Positions 62,888-64,000 of a DNA stretch of 64,000 nt are shown one piece after another (position 1 is the stretch's first letter; each line of letters starts with the position of its first letter). Origin of the DNA: Neckera pumila (lineage: Eukaryota; Streptophyta; Bryopsida; Hypnales; Neckeraceae); contig OZ018408.1 of the NCBI GenBank assembly GCA_963969595.1, positions 47,183,022 to 47,247,021 of the forward strand, given 5' to 3'. The position numbers were made by a program, and so were the translations under genes. The notes beneath the pieces were generated by a model. It saw nothing but the letters and a program-made list of their open reading frames with translations, was not told the DNA's origin and made no database searches.

Positions 62888-63100
62888 TTAATCCCTAAAT
62901 GCTTCAATCCTTTTTTGAATTTCTGCACATTTTTGCTTGTATCTTTCTACATAAATATAATTTGTCAAAATGTCATGACTTTGGTCTTTTCTAGATTCAA
63001 GTATTACAGTGGATGAATGAAAAGTTAGTTGGACTAAATAGTGACTTGAAGTTTTTGTTCATCATTCAGAATATGGACATCGGAGCATTTCAAGGTTAAT
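62888..63100. mobile_element. Small TTAA element
   Basis: Left end TTAATCCCTAAATGCTTCAATCC, right end ggAGCATTTCAAGGTTAA, imperfect inverted repeats; 213 bases. A second pair (TTAACCC at 62881 and ttttaaaggTTAA at about 63216-63225) may mark another, overlapping old element. Confidence 0.55.
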
Positions 63101-64000
63101 AAATGCTGAGACCAAAAAGTGGCCCATAGATGACTTAAAAAACAAAGAATGCACCTATTGGTGCAATAATCCAAGCATATTGGCAACTACCTTGGTCATA
63201 GGGGCTACCTCCTTTTAAAGGTTAATTGACCTTGTTTCTAAAATCATTCTATTTAGATGCTAGTCAAAATTTTAAAACCTTTAAAAATTTGGAAGTCAGT
63301 GCTTCTTTTTTTGAGCAATATAATCTAACAGTTGTAGGCCTATCCAAGCATGTGCTTCCAAATTTTAGCCAACACAGGCAATCCACTTGACAGTTGTTAG
63401 AGTTAATCGTAAAGTGATCCCAAGTTAGTAGAAGGGGTGTCAAAGGAAGGCTTAATCAAGAACATTATAAGAAAAGCACAATACTAGACTCCATCAGACC
63501 AAGTTTGGGTGCTTCAAGGAGTTTCTTCCTATTTTTTTTATCAAACTCTCACTTTTGGTCACCCTTCATTGCATTCACTTTACAATTAACTATGTTGTTC
63601 CCAAAAGATCCCAAAGATAGGAATCTAATGTATATACCTTTGAAGGTTTAAGTTCTAATAAACTTAGGTGAATTTTAACTTGGTGGCTTTAGAAGAGTTT
63701 TATTCTTTGAGGTCTATATAATTACATGCTTTTTTGAAGTACTACAAATTTTGTTGTATATTGTTATATATCCTTGTGCAAATATATAGTATACTTCAAT
63801 TTCGAAGAATGTATAAAAGAAAATATTTAAGCATTATTTTGGTTGATTGACAATTTATTGGAGTAGAACATCTTTCTAAAGCAATTTATTGATTCAAATG
63901 TTGGATTTCTATTAAGAACTTTTGGGGGATAAAATAGAATCCATGTAAATGATACAAGAGAATTTTTCAAGCAGTAGAATTTGCTCACACAAAGAACGTA
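63101..64000. other. AT-rich DNA, no gene seen
   Basis: No coding region or repeat shared with the rest of the window was recognised. Confidence 0.5.

Noticed and set aside
1..64000. CRISPR arrays, bacterial operons, LTR retrotransposon coding regions, rRNA or tRNA genes
   Set aside because: No regularly spaced repeats, no gag-pol motifs and no rRNA were recognised by eye. tRNA genes cannot be fully excluded without a covariance search such as tRNAscan-SE.

Overview
This is nuclear DNA from a land plant. The genes are split into many exons by short GT-AG introns of roughly 100-350 bases, all recognisable proteins have plant relatives, intergenic DNA is very AT-rich, and a short interstitial run of the plant telomere repeat (TTTAGGG) lies near the right end. 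Compact introns suggest a non-seed plant, perhaps a bryophyte; that is inference, and I cannot name the species.

Five protein-coding genes can be modelled by hand, and every exon join keeps frame. From left to right they are: an F-box/kelch-type gene cut by the left edge (1-1084, minus); a complete seven-exon membrane-anchored GT4 glycosyltransferase (5850-8755, minus); a complete seven-exon LSG1-type circularly permuted GTPase for 60S ribosome maturation (17638-21219, minus); a four-exon, four-finger C2H2 zinc-finger protein (29546-31975, plus); and a complete 14-exon gene whose 726-residue product joins a signal peptide, a fasciclin (FAS1) domain and an amidase-signature enzyme (55572-61032, minus). 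The last architecture is unusual.

The middle of the window (about 21.8-55 kb) is a rearranged duplication zone. A unit of about 10-11.6 kb, starting inside the last intron of the zinc-finger gene, is repeated in tandem at 31510, 43121 and 53016. The later two copies carry broken versions of the last zinc-finger exon. The first two units each end in a frameshifted fragment of NOG1, a nucleolar 60S GTPase. Part of the unit is also present inverted at about 21.8-27.6 kb, directly upstream of LSG1, and a smaller fold-back lies at 54.0-55.0 kb.

The most striking content is a family of non-coding transposable elements. They begin with CCCCTAAAGGACC or CCCCTAAATGCCC, end with the inverted complement, and are always bounded by TTAA. 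I count two abundant ~930-bp subfamilies, a ~610-645-bp subfamily, and small ~210-245-bp relatives. The duplicated segments supply natural empty sites: at five insertions the unoccupied paralogue has a single TTAA. This TTAA target and 13-bp terminal repeat match the piggyBac superfamily, which I know mainly from animals and fungi and not as a typical plant superfamily. One locus holds three such elements nested inside one another. No transposase is encoded in the window.
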